Shown here one piece after another: positions 6,561 to 6,923 of a DNA stretch of 6,923 nucleotides. The stretch covers positions 1-6,923 of the forward strand of contig DFJU01000092.1 of NCBI GenBank assembly GCA_002373755.1, written 5' to 3'. Each line of letters opens with the position of its first letter. Within the stretch, counting starts at the first letter, position 1. The position numbers and the translations under genes are program-made. The notes below the pieces were generated by a model. That model was not told the origin of the DNA. It saw only the letters and a list, made by a program, of their open reading frames with translations, and did no database searches. This DNA comes from Bacteroidales bacterium UBA3663 (GTDB taxonomy: Bacteria > Bacteroidota > Bacteroidia > Bacteroidales > UBA3663).

Positions 6561-6803
6561 CGACACAAATTTAAGGCCAAAATCATTTGCATAAGAGGCA
6601 CAAAATCTCGCAATTCACTTTTCAAAAAGCGAAAAATTGGCGAAAAACCACTTTTCAAAAAGCGATTTAACGCATCCCGCTTTGGATGTTCGGACTGCTT
6701 TACTGATCTTCCTTTTGCCGATGATGAAGCATCGCCAAACAGCAACCGGAGCATCCTTTCCACCCGACAAACAGGAATTTTCGTGGTGAATCTACGGCTT
6801 TAT
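6561..6803. other. Intergenic stretch without a recognised gene
   Basis: Apart from the 17-bp repeat pair I see only small hairpins here: CATCC/GGATG at 6673-6677/6684-6688 and CGATG/CATCG around 6719-6734. An open frame of 96 codons starts inside the repeat array and crosses the next promoter; its product has no recognisable features and I do not consider it a gene. Confidence 0.5.
6616..6665. repeat. Direct repeat pair of 17 bp
   Basis: CACTTTTCAAAAAGCGA occurs at 6616-6632 and again at 6649-6665, identical over 17 bp with a 33-bp period. Each copy contains the inverted repeat CTTTT-CA-AAAAG. It lies between the tandem array and the promoter of the next gene, so it could be an operator pair or the remains of another small repeat. 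No function can be assigned. Confidence 0.7.
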
Positions 6804-6835
6804 TTTGCCCATGTGGGAAATATGCGCTATCTTCG
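6804..6835 (+). promoter_or_regulatory. Bacteroidetes promoter of the right-edge gene
   Basis: A -33 box TTTG at 6804-6807 is followed, after 20 bp, by TATCTTCG at 6828-6835, which matches TAnnTTTG except for one C at the seventh position. The spacing is right for the Bacteroidetes primary sigma factor. Transcription would start near 6842 and give a 5' UTR of about 60 nt before the ATG at 6902. Confidence 0.6.
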
Positions 6836-6840
6836 CGGCT

Positions 6841-6871
6841 GATTTTCAGCAAAATCGCCCTTCCAAGGGGC
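6841..6871 (+). other. Two small hairpins in the 5' UTR
   Basis: GATTTT/AAAATC (6841-6856, loop CAGC) is directly followed by GCCCTT/AGGGGC-type pairing at 6857-6871 with a 3-nt loop and one G-U pair. They lie at the predicted transcript start. They are too small for a riboswitch I know, and no U-tract follows; they may only stabilise the mRNA 5' end. Confidence 0.3.
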
Positions 6872-6901
6872 TAAAACAAACAAAATTCAACAAAAAAGAT
6901 C

Positions 6902-6923
6902 ATGAAGATTCTGCTGCTCGGAA
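6902..6923 (+). CDS. Start of a gene, possibly phosphoribosylamine-glycine ligase (PurD-like), 5' fragment
   Basis: Only 22 bases are visible, encoding MKILLLG and the first base (A) of the next codon. The hydrophobic strand ending in glycine is the usual start of PurD (MKVLLLGSGGREHA), and the A would allow the expected serine. PurT and other Rossmann-like or ATP-grasp enzymes begin similarly, so the name is only a suggestion. The well-placed promoter 66 bp upstream and the A-rich leader just before the ATG, without a Shine-Dalgarno sequence, support a real start. Confidence 0.4.

Noticed and set aside
6369..6763. Minus-strand frames with repeated 'FPKLADFYFQSWPDFVSKVGR'-like sequence, first taken for a repeat protein
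   Set aside because: The apparent protein repeat comes from the 22-24 bp DNA repeat, whose period is not a multiple of three, so each copy is read in a different frame. The frames also cover the operon terminator.

Overview
The window looks like a chromosomal stretch from a Bacteroidales bacterium. Three putative promoters fit the Bacteroidetes -33/-7 pattern (TTTG, then TAnnTTTG) to varying degrees, starts have no Shine-Dalgarno sequence, the 4-alpha-glucanotransferase is of the DPE2-like type common in this phylum, and there is a secreted GLUG-repeat/Ig-like surface protein. The high G+C of the housekeeping-type parts would suit an Alistipes-like genus, but that assignment is only a guess.

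Layout. (1) 1-2188, minus strand: malQ, a GH77 4-alpha-glucanotransferase, complete at its N-terminus and running off the left edge. A TAnnTTTG promoter element lies just upstream. (2) 2391-2801, plus strand: a promoter, a long multi-branched structured RNA of about 370 nt closed by a 15-bp helix, and a Rho-independent-type terminator. I could not assign this RNA to a family with certainty. (3) 2850-6355, plus strand: a probable three-gene operon made of an AT-rich 105-residue protein of unknown function, a 1004-residue secreted GLUG/Big_2/cohesin-like surface protein, and a 54-residue peptide whose ATG overlaps the stop of the surface protein (ATGA). A strong terminator follows at 6383-6426. 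(4) 6427-6560: six tandem copies of a 22-24 bp repeat directly abutting that terminator, then a 17-bp direct repeat pair. (5) 6804-6923: a Bacteroidetes promoter, a short 5' UTR and the first seven codons of another gene, reading MKILLLG, which fits the start of PurD or another ATP-grasp/purine enzyme.

How the parts relate. malQ and the final gene are metabolic and probably unrelated to the middle. No clear promoter lies between the RNA's terminator and the operon, so the structured RNA may be a free small RNA, a long 5' leader that controls the surface-protein operon, or both. The operon makes an exported repeat protein, likely cell-surface, and a translationally coupled small peptide. The most distinctive items are the structured RNA, the coupled peptide and the repeat array. 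The rest is ordinary for a gut Bacteroidales genome.
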